Source: Cocos nucifera (Eukaryota > Streptophyta > Magnoliopsida > Arecales > Arecaceae). Taken from it: 64,000 nt of DNA. Under the pieces are notes generated by a model. It was not told the origin of the DNA, made no database searches, and was given only the letters and a program-made list of their open reading frames with translations. Made by a program: the position numbers and the translations under genes. Shown one piece after another: positions 53,907 through 64,000 of this stretch; positions within the stretch are counted from its first letter, which is position 1, and each line of letters begins with the position of its first letter. Location: assembly GCA_006176705.1 (NCBI GenBank), contig QRFJ01000496.1:620001-684000 (forward strand), given 5' to 3'.

Positions 53907-56167
53907 TGAAGAAAAATCCTAATTTTTTGGATCAGGTTTGTTCAGATCTGATTGGTTCGAATGGCATATTTCAAAAATTCTCCTCTTAGATCTAGATTAT
54001 ATCTGACACTTTTTAGATTTGATTTATGATCTGATAATTAAGAAAATAAAATTAAATTATTTCTAAATTAATTTTACCTTGATCCTGGGTAATCTGATTA
54101 CCTGTTGATGATCCTATGGAAGCTCTGAGGTTCTGGATCTATCCACGCAAGTGCCTGACTCTACCAGTATTCACTCAGGCTAGATCTGGAGATCTTCTCC
54201 TTCTCTTTCTTTTCTCCAAAAATCAGATCTGGATCTCATTTGGATGATCTTCAAAACACCTTCAGAAGATCACCCGTCGTCTCTGCAGTAGTGCTGCCTT
54301 CTTCCTTTTTCATCAGTCTTTCCTTGCCCAACTCGCACTAATCTGAAGAACACAACTTTCTTGGGCATGGAGAGGAGAGAGAGGGCCAGATGTTGGCATG
54401 GAGGAGGGAGAGGGGCAGCATTGGGGCATGGCTAGGAGAGAAGTCTTGTAAAAGTGGGCGCAGACAGGGTCTATTTATAGACTCTGCTGCGCCATGTAGT
54501 GCTGCATCACCCCGGCCAATCATGTTACTTCGTTCAATCAGATCTAAATCTGATTGGTGGAATGAGAGACATACGGATTCATCCTAAGGTGGCACCTAAG
54601 ACTGATCAAAGTCTATAGGTGAGGGTCACCTAGTTTGAATCCAACAAGCAACCTGGAGTCCCATCCGTATGGGACTCCAGCATCCCTATCCATGGGCGCA
54701 CGCCATCCTAGGCATGCGCCCCCTTTCTTTTCAATTTTCAGAGAGGGGACAAGCCCCTATCTACTATCCAATAAGTGCGTGACAGATAGGCATATATCCA
54801 TGGGTCAAAGATCAACATTTTACCAAGTCAAAGTATAAGAATTAGCAGGTGATGGAAAATGGCAGGTGTTGTCTCAAATTTATCTTATAAATTAAGACAA
54901 CCCTTTTCTAACTTGAACAAGCTCTAGTCAAATCAGGTAAAGGTAACTGAGTGAGCACAAACTCATTTGACTCAGTCGAGACAACTTTTATGATAGAAAA
55001 AGGAGAATGTTAGGCTCAATCGTGTGCTAGCACGATTTCCTTGAACCATATTGAATCTTATTCAAATCAACTGAACTGGGTTAGTCCAATTGATAATATC
55101 CAGATCTAAACCCTTATTTGTGTGACCCAGTTAGGTTCGGTTCTATATGGTAATGGGACATGTCACGATCTTCATCATCGATATCATCGAAACTCCTTTC
55201 GATGAATCAAAACTCTTCTGATTCAGACAACTAGAATGATCGATCATCAAAATCATTCTAAGTTGCTCCCAAAATCCATCAGTGACACCTAGCAGTATAT
55301 GGTGGCAACCCATCAAAACTGAAAATGAACCTCTCAGTGTAGCTACTTGTGTGATTAAGTTCTTCTATCTTGAGCCCCGATCAGATTAGGGTTAAGGTGA
55401 ACTCGTCAAACCCTAATTTCTATCATATGATTTAATCATTCGATTCAAGTCCGATGTGAAAACCTTAATAGAAACTCTTTCTATTATTTCACACTCTGCC
55501 ATGGCCATGGGCTTATGGACTTGATTCTCATGATCATCATAGGGCTGCTCCTCATCCACCGAGGTAGATAGATTCCATCTTGGTGCAATTCAATTCCTAC
55601 AATGAACATGCTATAGCCAACATACACCTTAGGGTTCTGAATGGCTAGGAGACCGAGTCATGGTGTAGTCAAACTATAACACCCTCAAGGTGAACTGCGA
55701 TGCACCTCAGATCAAAGAACCAGACACACCACTGCAGCATCGAGTCAGTCATCGATGAGAAGGTAGACTTCCTTATGACTACTCGAGGTGGTCACGCTCA
55801 GTGCCCTCGTTCTCTAACGAGTACCTATACTCTCGCTCCGATATCTCTACACCATAGACTCAAGACTCATCTACTATAAAGAAGCGATTGTACACTAACC
55901 TTCTGGATCAATCACCATCCTCATGATGATCCTACGGTCAGGAGCATTTTATGAGTTAATAATGAAAATTTTTGTCTTAAATTTTCAACTCTTGAAAATA
56001 AGAATTATCATTACCATTAACTTAAGGGATGTATCATAGATAATAAATACACATATGTGATAGAAAATAACCCATTTTATTATTTATAGTCAAAATTATA
56101 ATTTTGCCCCTAGAAGTGTATTATAAGTGTCAGCCAATTCTAGCTTCTAGGGCACTCATATCTAACA
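53907..56167 (-). repeat. Element C 3' LTR
   Basis: 2,261 bp, TGTTAGATATGAG to TTTTTCTTCA on the minus strand. TATA box at 54471-54480. The ORFs at 54338-54838 are shadows. Confidence 0.92.
54471..54480 (-). promoter_or_regulatory. TATA box of C 3' LTR
   Basis: Minus-strand CTATAAATAG. In the 5' LTR of C the corresponding site (62578-62586) has lost two bases. Confidence 0.6.
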
Positions 56168-56182
56168 AACTCTCACTTGACC
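56168..56182 (-). other. Polypurine tract of element C
   Basis: Minus-strand AAGTGAGAGTT next to the 3' LTR; one change from AAGTGGGAGTT of A. Confidence 0.65.
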
Positions 56183-56187
56183 TAAAG

Positions 56188-56661
56188 TCAATTGGCTACA
56201 AATCTAAGTTCCATCTTCTCAAGGTGGGCTTCGATCTTCTGTTGGCCCAATGGCTTTGTAAGCGGATCTGCCGCATTATCTACAGAGTCGACTCTCTTGA
56301 CCTCGACATAACCCTTCTCGAGGTAATCACGGATAAGATGATATCACCGCTCGATGTGCTTGGATTTCTGATGAGACCTTGGCTCTTTAGCAAGGGCTAT
56401 GGTGCCATCGTTGTCATAGTATAGAGAAATGGCATCTGATGGCATCACTCCGATCTTTGTGGCAAACTTCTTATACCAGAATGCCTCCTTTGCAGCTTCT
56501 AACGTAGCGATGTATTCTACTTCCATGGTGGAATCTGCTATCACTGTCTACTTGAAACTTTTTCAACTGACAGCTCCACCATTGCACAAAAATAGACTTT
56601 CAGATGTCGACTTTCGATCATCTACATCGGACATAAAGTTTGAGTTTGTATATTCCTGGAC
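56188..56661 (-). pseudogene. Element C RNase H domain, frameshifted
   Basis: QEYTNSNFMSDVDDRKSTSE near 56600-56660, GGAVS, then in another frame ADSTMEVEYIATLEAAKEAF and YYDNDGTIALAKEP (56344-56544). The last frame ends at the TGA at 56188-56190 after LEKMELRFVAN. One of the conserved acidic positions (TDSDF in B) reads TNSNF, so activity is doubtful. Confidence 0.85.
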
Positions 56662-57890
56662 TTGGAGTTCTCCATTACCAAAGACCAATAAGATATCCTT
56701 AGTTCTTCTCAAGTACTTAAGGATACATTTCATAGAAGTCCAGTGTTCTTCATCTGGATTTGACTGATATGTACTTATGACACTCACAGCATGGGCTATA
56801 TCAGGTCGTATACATAATATGGCATACATGAGGCTCCTTATTGCAGAAGCATAAGGGATCTTGCTCATGCATTTTATTTCCTCAAGTGTGCTGGGGCACA
56901 TCTTCTTGGAAAGATGAATGCCATGCCTAAAAGGTATTAAACCCCTCTTAGAGTTTTTCATACTAAATCTCTTTAGTACTTCCTCTATGTGCATCTTCTG
57001 TGAAAGTCTAGCATCCTATTCGGTCTATCTCTATAGACCTTAATTCCTAGAATAAAGGATGCTTCTCCTAGGTCTTTATGGAGAATTCTTTAGATAACCA
57101 CATTTTAACTATGGTCAACATGGGAATATCATTTCCAATAAGGAGGATGTCATCCACATACAATACGAGGAAGACAACAGCGCTCCACTGACCTTTTTGA
57201 AGACACATGGTTCCTCCTCATTTTTGATGAAATCAAATATTTTGATCACATCATTAAAATGAGTATTCCAACTCCGAGATGCTTGCTTAAGTCCATATAT
57301 GGACCTTTGCAGCTTGCATACTTTGTGATCATCATCATTGGATGTGAAACCTAAGGGTTGTTCCATGTAGATATCTTTCTCAAGATATCCATTTAAGAAT
57401 ACCATTTTCACGTCCATTTGCCATATTTCATAATCGAAATAGGCTACAATAGCAAGCAATGTGCGGATGGATTTTAGCATAGCTACTGGTGAAAAGGTAT
57501 CCTGATAGTCAATGCCTTCACATTGACTATAACCTTTTGCCACTAATCTAGCCTTGAATGTCTCCACATTCTCATCTGCACCAATCTTTCTCTTGAAGAT
57601 CCATTTACACCCAATAGGTACTATACCTTCTGGTGGATCTACCAAGGTCCAGACTTGGTTTGAGTGCATCGAGTCAATTTCTGACTTCATTGCCTCTAAC
57701 CATTTCTCGGAGTCGATATCTGATATCGCCTCGTTATAGGTTTTGGGATCATCACCATGAACCCCATTACCTATGAGGAACATTTTCTCTACATCCTCTG
57801 AAATAGTACCTAAGTATCTCTCAGGGGGATGGAAAATCTCTTTCCGATCTATGAGGTGGAGGAGGTAGTGTATGGATTGGCTTAACCTGA
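56662..57890 (-). pseudogene. Element C reverse transcriptase, frameshifted
   Basis: The long open piece (within 57115-58002) contains KWLEAMKSEIDSMHSNQVW, GCKWIFKRKIGADENVETFK, WQMDVKMVFLNGYLEKDIY and SIYGLKQASRSWNTHF. It then shifts frame just before YVDD (codons intact at 57149-57160). A second piece (56563-56994) has VLKRFSMKNSKRGL and CIRPDIAHAVSVIS. In the catalytic DVKTAFLNG block, TA has become MV. Confidence 0.9.
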
Positions 57891-57986
57891 TTTGGTTCCA
57901 TTTGGTCCTTAGCTCGTTGCTCTTGTGAGACTTTCTCATCGAGCTTGATCTACTTTCCAATGCCGCTATCTTGAATAAACTATTTT

Positions 57987-58857
57987 TCAAGAAAGATGGC
58001 ATGTCGACTCACAATCACATTGTGATCTTCTGGAAATGTAGAAATAATATCCTAATGACTCTTTAGGATATCCTATGAATCGAGCTCTAAAGGACCTAAA
58101 GTCTAACTTGTCCGCTTGTTGTCTTTTGACATGAGCCGGACAACCCCAAATTCTGAGATGACTCAGACTTGGTTTCTTACCATGCCATATCTCATACGGT
58201 GTGGTAGGAACGGTTTTAGAAGGAACCCTATTCAGTAAGTATATTGCAGTTAACAAACAGTATCCCCAAAGAAAATCAGGAAGGTCTGTGAAGCTCATCA
58301 TGGATCGAACCATATCTAATAGGGTCCGATTTCTCCATTCTGAAATCCCGTTGAGTTGAGGTGTTCCTGGTGGAGTCCATTGAGAGACTATGCCATTTTT
58401 CTTGAGATAGTCTAGGAAATTTTTCGACTAAGGTATTCACCTCCTCGATCTGATCGAAGAACCTTAATGGGTTTTCTAGTTTGTTTTTCTACTTCATGTC
58501 TGAATTCTTTGAACTTTTCAAAAGCTTCAGACTTGTGTCTCATAAGATACACATACCCATACCTAGATAAATCATCGGTAAAGGTTATGAAGTAGACAAA
58601 AGTTGCCTCTAGCCTGGCACATCAAATGGGCCGCACACATCTGTATGTACTAGGGCAAGAAGATCCGTGGCCCTTTCCCCATGTCCTACAAAAGGAAGCT
58701 TAGTCATTTTGCCATGAAGACAGGATTCACAAATTGGATATGACTCGGAAGTCAATGGACTCAATAGCCTAATTTTCTCCAATTTGTTAATCCTATCTTC
58801 TGCTATATGACCTAATCTTAGGTGCCATAGATATCTATCATTTGGACTATCCCTAGG
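57987..58857 (-). pseudogene. Element C integrase, broken
   Basis: 57987-58313 is open: MVRSMMSFTDLPDFLWGYCL, VPSKTVPTTPYEIWHGKKPS, IGYPKESLGYYFY. The catalytic core (HTDVCGPFD-like and TFTDDLSRYGYVYL-like text at 58530-58680) and the zinc region (HLRLGHIAEDR near 58800) lie in short frames, with an indel near 58605 and another near 58425. Confidence 0.82.
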
Positions 58858-59300
58858 TCATTTTGATTTTATGGCATTCACATTTTGCTCGAAATTAAAA
58901 ATAGATACATCAATATATAACTGATAAAAATTGTTAATAAGGAAATCACTTGCAATTTTATTTCTTTCATAAAGAATGTTACAATGGTCCTTAAGAAAAC
59001 TAATTATATAGCCTTCTACTGCAAGGTAAGAAACAGAAATTAAATTCCTTCTTGCTGCAGGTATATAATAACAGTCTTTTAATACTAAGTCTAAATCAGA
59101 TGGTAGTTGAAGAGGGTATGTTCCCACGACCATGGCAGCAACCCTTGCTCCATTTTTGACATGCAGGATCATCTCACTATCCCTCAGCCTCCTTGCTATC
59201 CTCAAGATCCTGCATAGAAATGCATAAATGAGCACTAGAACTAGAGTCAAGCACCCAACTGGATGCAGAAGAAATCGCAAGGTTAGACTCAATAATGAGC
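58858..59300 (-). pseudogene. Element C protease, active site altered
   Basis: Text ARVAAMVVGTYPLQLPSDLD and LKDCYYIPAARRNLISVS is well kept. The active-site triplet reads D-S-S instead of D-S-G at about 59240. A frame change near 59200 throws the N-terminal part out of frame. Confidence 0.8.
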
Positions 59301-59364
59301 ATACCTCCAGAAGGACCAACCTCCTTCTTATTCTTCGGGATGGCCAGGTATGTAGGGCAGTTCC

Positions 59365-60142
59365 GCTTTCAGAGGCCGTCATTATTGCAATAGAAACACT
59401 TTCCTTTGTCAGCGGCCTTCTTTTTCAGCTCTGTCTTTTTCTTCTTTCCTCCTTCCACCTTTTGCTTTTTCGCAGACTTCTTCTTCTTTTCAAAAGACTT
59501 TCTCTTGGAAGAAGTCCGTTCCATAGCAAGCACTGAGCCTTTAGAATCTTTCATAGAAAGCTCAGTGGTAACTAGCATGTTTATAAGTTCGGCCAAGAAA
59601 TTTTGAAGTTTATGCATATGGTAGTTCATGATGAACTGCCCATATGCATCAGTCAAGGATTGCAGAATTATATCATTTTGCAGATCCAAGTCTAACCTCA
59701 CTTCGAGCTTCTCAAGCTCTTCCAAGTCTTTGATCATCATCAAACAATGATCTTGGACTGACTGCCTATCGCGCATCTTAGCCTTGAACAGTTGTTTAGT
59801 GACTTGATACTTGGCTGCACGACTCTGTTCACCAAACATCTCCTGTAGGTGAGCCAACATTTGGCAAGCAATCCTGATATCTTCATGTTGGCACTGAAGC
59901 TCATCGAACATTGAGCCTAACATGTAGTATCTAGCCTTATTATCTTCGTCAGCCCACTTATCTAGAGACGCTCTTTGTTCAGCAGATGGATGAGCTAGTA
60001 AGGTGGGAGGGTTCTGGTCTAATACATGAGTTAACTTCTCAAAACCCAAAATGATTTTGAAGTTTCGAAGCCAATCCTTATAATTTAGTTCGGTCAGTCT
60101 ATGGGTGTCCAAGATTCGTGCTAGTAGATTGGATGCAGACAT
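59365..60142 (-). pseudogene. Element C gag, nearly complete, zinc knuckle damaged
   Basis: Start MSASN at 60140-60142; an ATG six codons upstream (60160) is in the same frame but absent from relatives. About 257 codons are open: UBN2-like LARILDTHRLTELNYKDWLR, HVLDQNPPTLL, KQLFKAKMRDRQSVQDHCLM, YGQFIMNYHMHKL, then a lysine-rich tail. The knuckle CFYCNNDGL ends in a stop: the histidine is now leucine and the tryptophan codon is TGA. This is the best gag of the three family members and might still make a knuckle-less protein. Confidence 0.88.
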
Positions 60143-61998
60143 CTTCCTATAGAGAGTCAAAGCTTCTAGTTAGATATTATAATTAAGACTTAACTAATTT
60201 GTTTAGGAAGTTTATTTTAAAATAAATTAGCTCCCACTATTTTCTTAGATCTCTATACTTCCTCTATAGAGATGTGAAAATCTTTACGATTATTGATTTC
60301 TACTGGGTGGTGTGGTCCCACCAACTGACTCATCACCTCACCTAATAGTTATTGGTGATGGATTAGCCAATGAGTGAACAACTCTTGTTCAATGATTCTC
60401 TAATCATGATGCACCAAAAACATGATCTCTAATTTATGAATCTCACCGTGTCCGGAATATTAATCCACTCCTTAGTTAAGTCAGACCCATCATTTGCACA
60501 GATTGGATTCCTAATTGGGTCTCTCATCGTATCCAAAATATTGAGCCCAATCCATCTTCCAGCCTGTAGCATTCAATGCCTAATAGACATGATTGCATCT
60601 TCTCGGTGCAACTGAGCCACTATAACCAACCGAGAATAATCAACCCCGGGAAGGGCCCGTACATCTACAATGGTGGAAGACTATGACTTAATCTTTTCTT
60701 AGGAAGATTTGGTTTAGGTCTCATTAAACTAGACTTGACATAGTCATAACCATTATGACTAACCTAGTGGCATGGGTTAGCTCAGATTATTGACTACCTC
60801 AGATCAGAACTGGGTCAACAAACATGACCAGATAAGTGAGATCGGTGGAAAGAACATGCCATTAACTCGACAAGAATGAATTCGAGTCGAGTAGCTCCCA
60901 ATTAAAATCCAGTCGATCGTATCTGCCAAACTTACCTTAGACACCAAATTGTTGAGACAGAATCAATCGAGTTAGCCTACAATCCAGACTCTAACCACTG
61001 AGCCTAATTAGGTCTTAGCTTGATCGATCACTCATGTGACTCGATCTTAACCCAGACTTAATCCTATTAGGCTAGTCAATTTAAGCATTGTTGATCCCAT
61101 CTAACCAACTCTTGATTTGGTTTGATCAACCGTTAGACCTAATTGAGCTACTCAAGCCCGAACCCAGATTTATGAATATGTCTTAGATATGAAATTCTCA
61201 ATTTTAGACCTAATTAATATTTCATAAACTTAATTCTTAATTAAGTCAGGGTTCTTAAACAAAACATGTAAATAAGATCCTAGGGTTTCAGGATCTAAGA
61301 TTTTGCAGAAAGTAAGTTTTCAATTTCTGATTAAGGATGAATGTGCAGCACCCCTACACATCATAAGGACACCCCATCGAATGGGAGGAGAGGATCTTTA
61401 AGCCCTACTTTGTTCTTATGACCGGACGGCCAAGGGGAATGCCTTAATTAGAAATACAACTAATCTACAAAAAAATAAATTAGATCTAAGCATATATCTC
61501 ATATAAAAGATCTAATTAAAACATGTTTTGTATATATCACATATATCATGCATGCATATTTTTTAGATCTAAATTATCTCATAATCATCTAAAAAATTAA
61601 ATTTAAATTTAATAATATCAAATAAAATTTAATCTAGACCTACTTGCAGAACTATTCTACAACTAGTCTAAACATGCAACTATCATATCTCATATGAATA
61701 AATTAATTTTATTTTATTTTTTATTTTTATATCTAATTATAATATTTATAATATCAAGAAATAAAAAATAAATAGATTTAAAAATTATATTTAATCAAAT
61801 AAAAAATATGATTATACTAGACTACACATAGAATAATTCTATTCCTAGTATAGTTATGTATCTCATACATATTAGATATAGATCAATTAATTTTAATTTT
61901 ATATTTTTTGATTTTAGATCTAATCATATCTCATGTGATATCTAAAATCACTAATTAATCAGATTAAATTATATCTAAATAAATTTATTAAGAATCTT
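60143..61998 (-). other. Element C leader between PBS and gag
   Basis: About 1.86 kb, aligning with the B leader along its length. No credible frame. Confidence 0.8.
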
Positions 61999-62010
61999 GC
62001 TCTGATACCA
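61999..62010 (-). other. Primer-binding site of element C
   Basis: Minus-strand TGGTATCAGAGC two bases after the LTR: perfect 12-base match to the usual initiator-Met-tRNA site of plant copia elements. Confidence 0.9.
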
Positions 62011-62012
62011 GT

Positions 62013-64000
62013 TGAAGGGAAATCCTGATTTTTTGGATCAGGTTCGTTCAGATTTGATTGGATCGAGAGGCATATTTCAAAAATCCTCTTCTTAGATCTA
62101 GATCAGATCTGATACTTTTTAAATTTAATTTATTATCTAATAATTAAGAAAATAAAATTAAATTATTTCTGAATTAATTTTACCTTGATCCTAGGTAATT
62201 TGATTACCCGTTGATGATCCTACGGAAGCTCTGAGGTTCTGGATCTAGCCATGCAAGTGCCTGGCCTCTATCGGTATCCACTTGGACTGGATCTAGAGAT
62301 CTTCTCCTTCTCTTTCTTTTCTCCAAAAATCAGATTTGGATATGATTTGGACGATCTTCAAAACACCTTCTGAAGATCATCCATCGTCTCTGCAGCAGTG
62401 CTGCCTTCTTCCTTTTTTGTCAGCCTTTCCTTACCTGACTCGCACTAATCTGAAGAACCCATCTTTCTTAGGTGTGGAGAGGAGAGAGAGGGCTAGATGT
62501 TGGCATGGAGGGGGGAGAGGGGCAGCCTTAGGGTGTGGCTAGGAGAGAAGTCTTGTAAATTTGGGCGCAGATAGGGTCTATTTATGACTCTGCTACGCCA
62601 TGTAGTGCTGCATCACCCCAACCAATCAGTTGCTTTTTTCAATCAGATCTAAATATGATTGGATGGATGAGAGACCCACAGATTCATCCTAAGGTGGTGC
62701 CTAAGACTGGTCAAAGTCTATAGGTGAGGGTTACCTAGTTTGAATCCAACAAGCAACCTGGAGTCCCGTCCGTATGGGACCAGCATCGCTATCCATGGGC
62801 GCACGCCATCCTAGGCATGCACCCCTTTCTTTCCAATTTCCAAAGAGGGGACAAGCTCCTATCTGCTCTCCAATAAGTGCATGACACATGGACAGATGTC
62901 CAAGGATCAAAGGTCAATGTTTGACCAAGTTAGAGTACAAGAATTAGCAGGTGATGGAAAATGGCAGGTGTTGTCTCAAATTTATCTCATAAATTAAGAC
63001 AATCCTTTTCTAACTTGGACAAGCTCCAATCAGATCAGGTAAAGGCACCTAAGTGAGCACAAATTTATTTAGCTCAGTCGAGATAACTTTTATGATAGAA
63101 AAAGGAGAACGTTAGGCTCAATCGTGTGCTAGCACAATTTTCTTGAACCTAATTGAATCTTATTCAAATCAACTGAACTGGGTTAGTCCAATTGATGATA
63201 TCCAGATCTAAACCCTTGTTTGTGTGACCTAGTTAGGTTCAGTTCTATATGGTAATGGGACATGTCATGATCTTCATCATCGACATCATCGAAACTCCTT
63301 TCGATGAATCAGAACTCTTCTGATTCAGACAACTAGAATGATCGATCATCAAAATCATTCTAGTTGCTCCCAAAATCCACCAGTGACACCTAATAGTATA
63401 TGGTGGCAATTTATCAAAATTAAAAATGAACCTCTCAGTGTAGCTACTTGTATAATTAAGTTCTTCTATCTTGAGCCCTGATCAGATTAGGGTTAAGGTG
63501 AACTCATCAAACCCTAATTTCTATCATATGATTTAAGGAAGTCTACCTTCTCGTTGATGTCTGACTCGATGCTGCAGTGGTGTGTCTGGTTCTTTGACCT
63601 AAGGTGCATCGATAGTTCACCTTAAGAGTGTTATAGTTTGACTACACCATAACTCGATCTTCTAGCCATTCAGAATCCTGAGGTGTATGTTGGCTATAGC
63701 ATGTTCATTGTAGGAATTGGATTGCACTAAGATGGAATCTATCTACCTCGGTGGATGAGGAGTGGCCCTATGATAATCATAAGAATCAAGTCCCAGATTA
63801 GGGTTAAGGTGAACTCATCAAACCCTAATTTCTATCATATGATTTAATCATTCGATTCAAGTTCAATGTGAGAACCTTAATAGAAACCCTTTGAACTGCC
63901 GATGCACCTTAGATCAAAGAACCAGACACACCATTACAACATCAAGTCAGTCATCAATGAGAAGGTAGACTTCCTTATGACTACTCGAGGTGGTCACGCT
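62013..64000 (-). repeat. Element C 5' LTR, rearranged, cut by window end
   Basis: Aligns collinearly with the C 3' LTR from 62013 to 63535. Then an inverted block (63536-63793), a repeated block (63794-63846, copy of 63483-63535), and a jump at about 63892 to a position some 260 bp further along the LTR. The outer end lies beyond the window. Confidence 0.88.
63536..63793 (+). repeat. Inverted block inside the C 5' LTR
   Basis: About 258 bp in the opposite direction to the surrounding LTR (compare 55517-55770 in the 3' LTR). Its first 85 bp are also present in normal orientation at about 63893-63976, so a hairpin could form. Confidence 0.85.

Larger units (their letters stand above)
53907..64000 (-). 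mobile_element. Element C: Angela/Tork-like copia, 5' LTR runs off the window
   Basis: Third member of the A/B family: 3' LTR, polypurine tract, RNase H, RT, integrase, protease, gag, long leader, PBS, then a 5' LTR from 62013 on. It is inserted in element D. The gag is almost entirely open (263 codons), but pol has frameshifts. The 5' LTR is rearranged from 63536. Confidence 0.92.

Overview
The window is plant nuclear DNA made almost entirely of transposable elements. I find no intact host gene, no rRNA or tRNA gene and no prokaryotic gene arrangement. The element types (long-LTR Angela/Tork-type copia, Sirevirus-type copia, Tat-lineage gypsy with an antisense ORF, CACTA/En-Spm) point to a large, probably monocot, genome. 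A palm is my impression only. Nearly all coding regions are relics with stops and frameshifts.

The left 40 kb is one nested stack. A Sirevirus-like 3' LTR (H, from 2017) was interrupted by copia element A (3277-36232, TSD TTCTC on both sides). A was interrupted by a Tat-type gypsy element G (10869-33314). The 3' LTR of G was interrupted by copia element B (11250-21670, perfect TSD TCAAG). A and B belong to the same minus-strand family (about 10.4 kb, LTRs about 2.3 kb). A gag-only element E (36393-39615) sits in another piece of H. G reads gag, protease, RT, RNase H and integrase on the minus strand. Between pol and its 3' LTR it carries a plus-strand spliced-looking ORF, a coiled-coil ORF and a 7-copy tandem repeat of about 115 bp.

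From 39843 to 51247 lie two LTR copies of another copia family (F), a gypsy integrase scrap and a CACTA/En-Spm relic (42318 to about 47951). The CACTA relic holds subterminal repeat arrays, a long inverted repeat with arms of about 420 bp, a hAT-type MITE with an 8-bp target duplication, a degenerate Ptta/En-Spm ORF1, and a four-exon antisense fragment of the PIWI domain of an ARGONAUTE gene. This captured fragment is the most interesting object in the window.

From 51248 to the end, a second gag-only element D (same family as E, in a tandem LTR arrangement) is interrupted by copia element C (53907 to beyond 64000), a third member of the A/B family. Both A and C have rearranged 5' LTRs in which the same LTR subregion is inverted and partly duplicated.

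The genes do not form a host pathway. They are gag-pol modules of unrelated elements that inserted one after another. Boundaries were read by eye from LTR ends, PBS and polypurine tracts and target duplications. Domain names rest on recognised motifs, not on searches.
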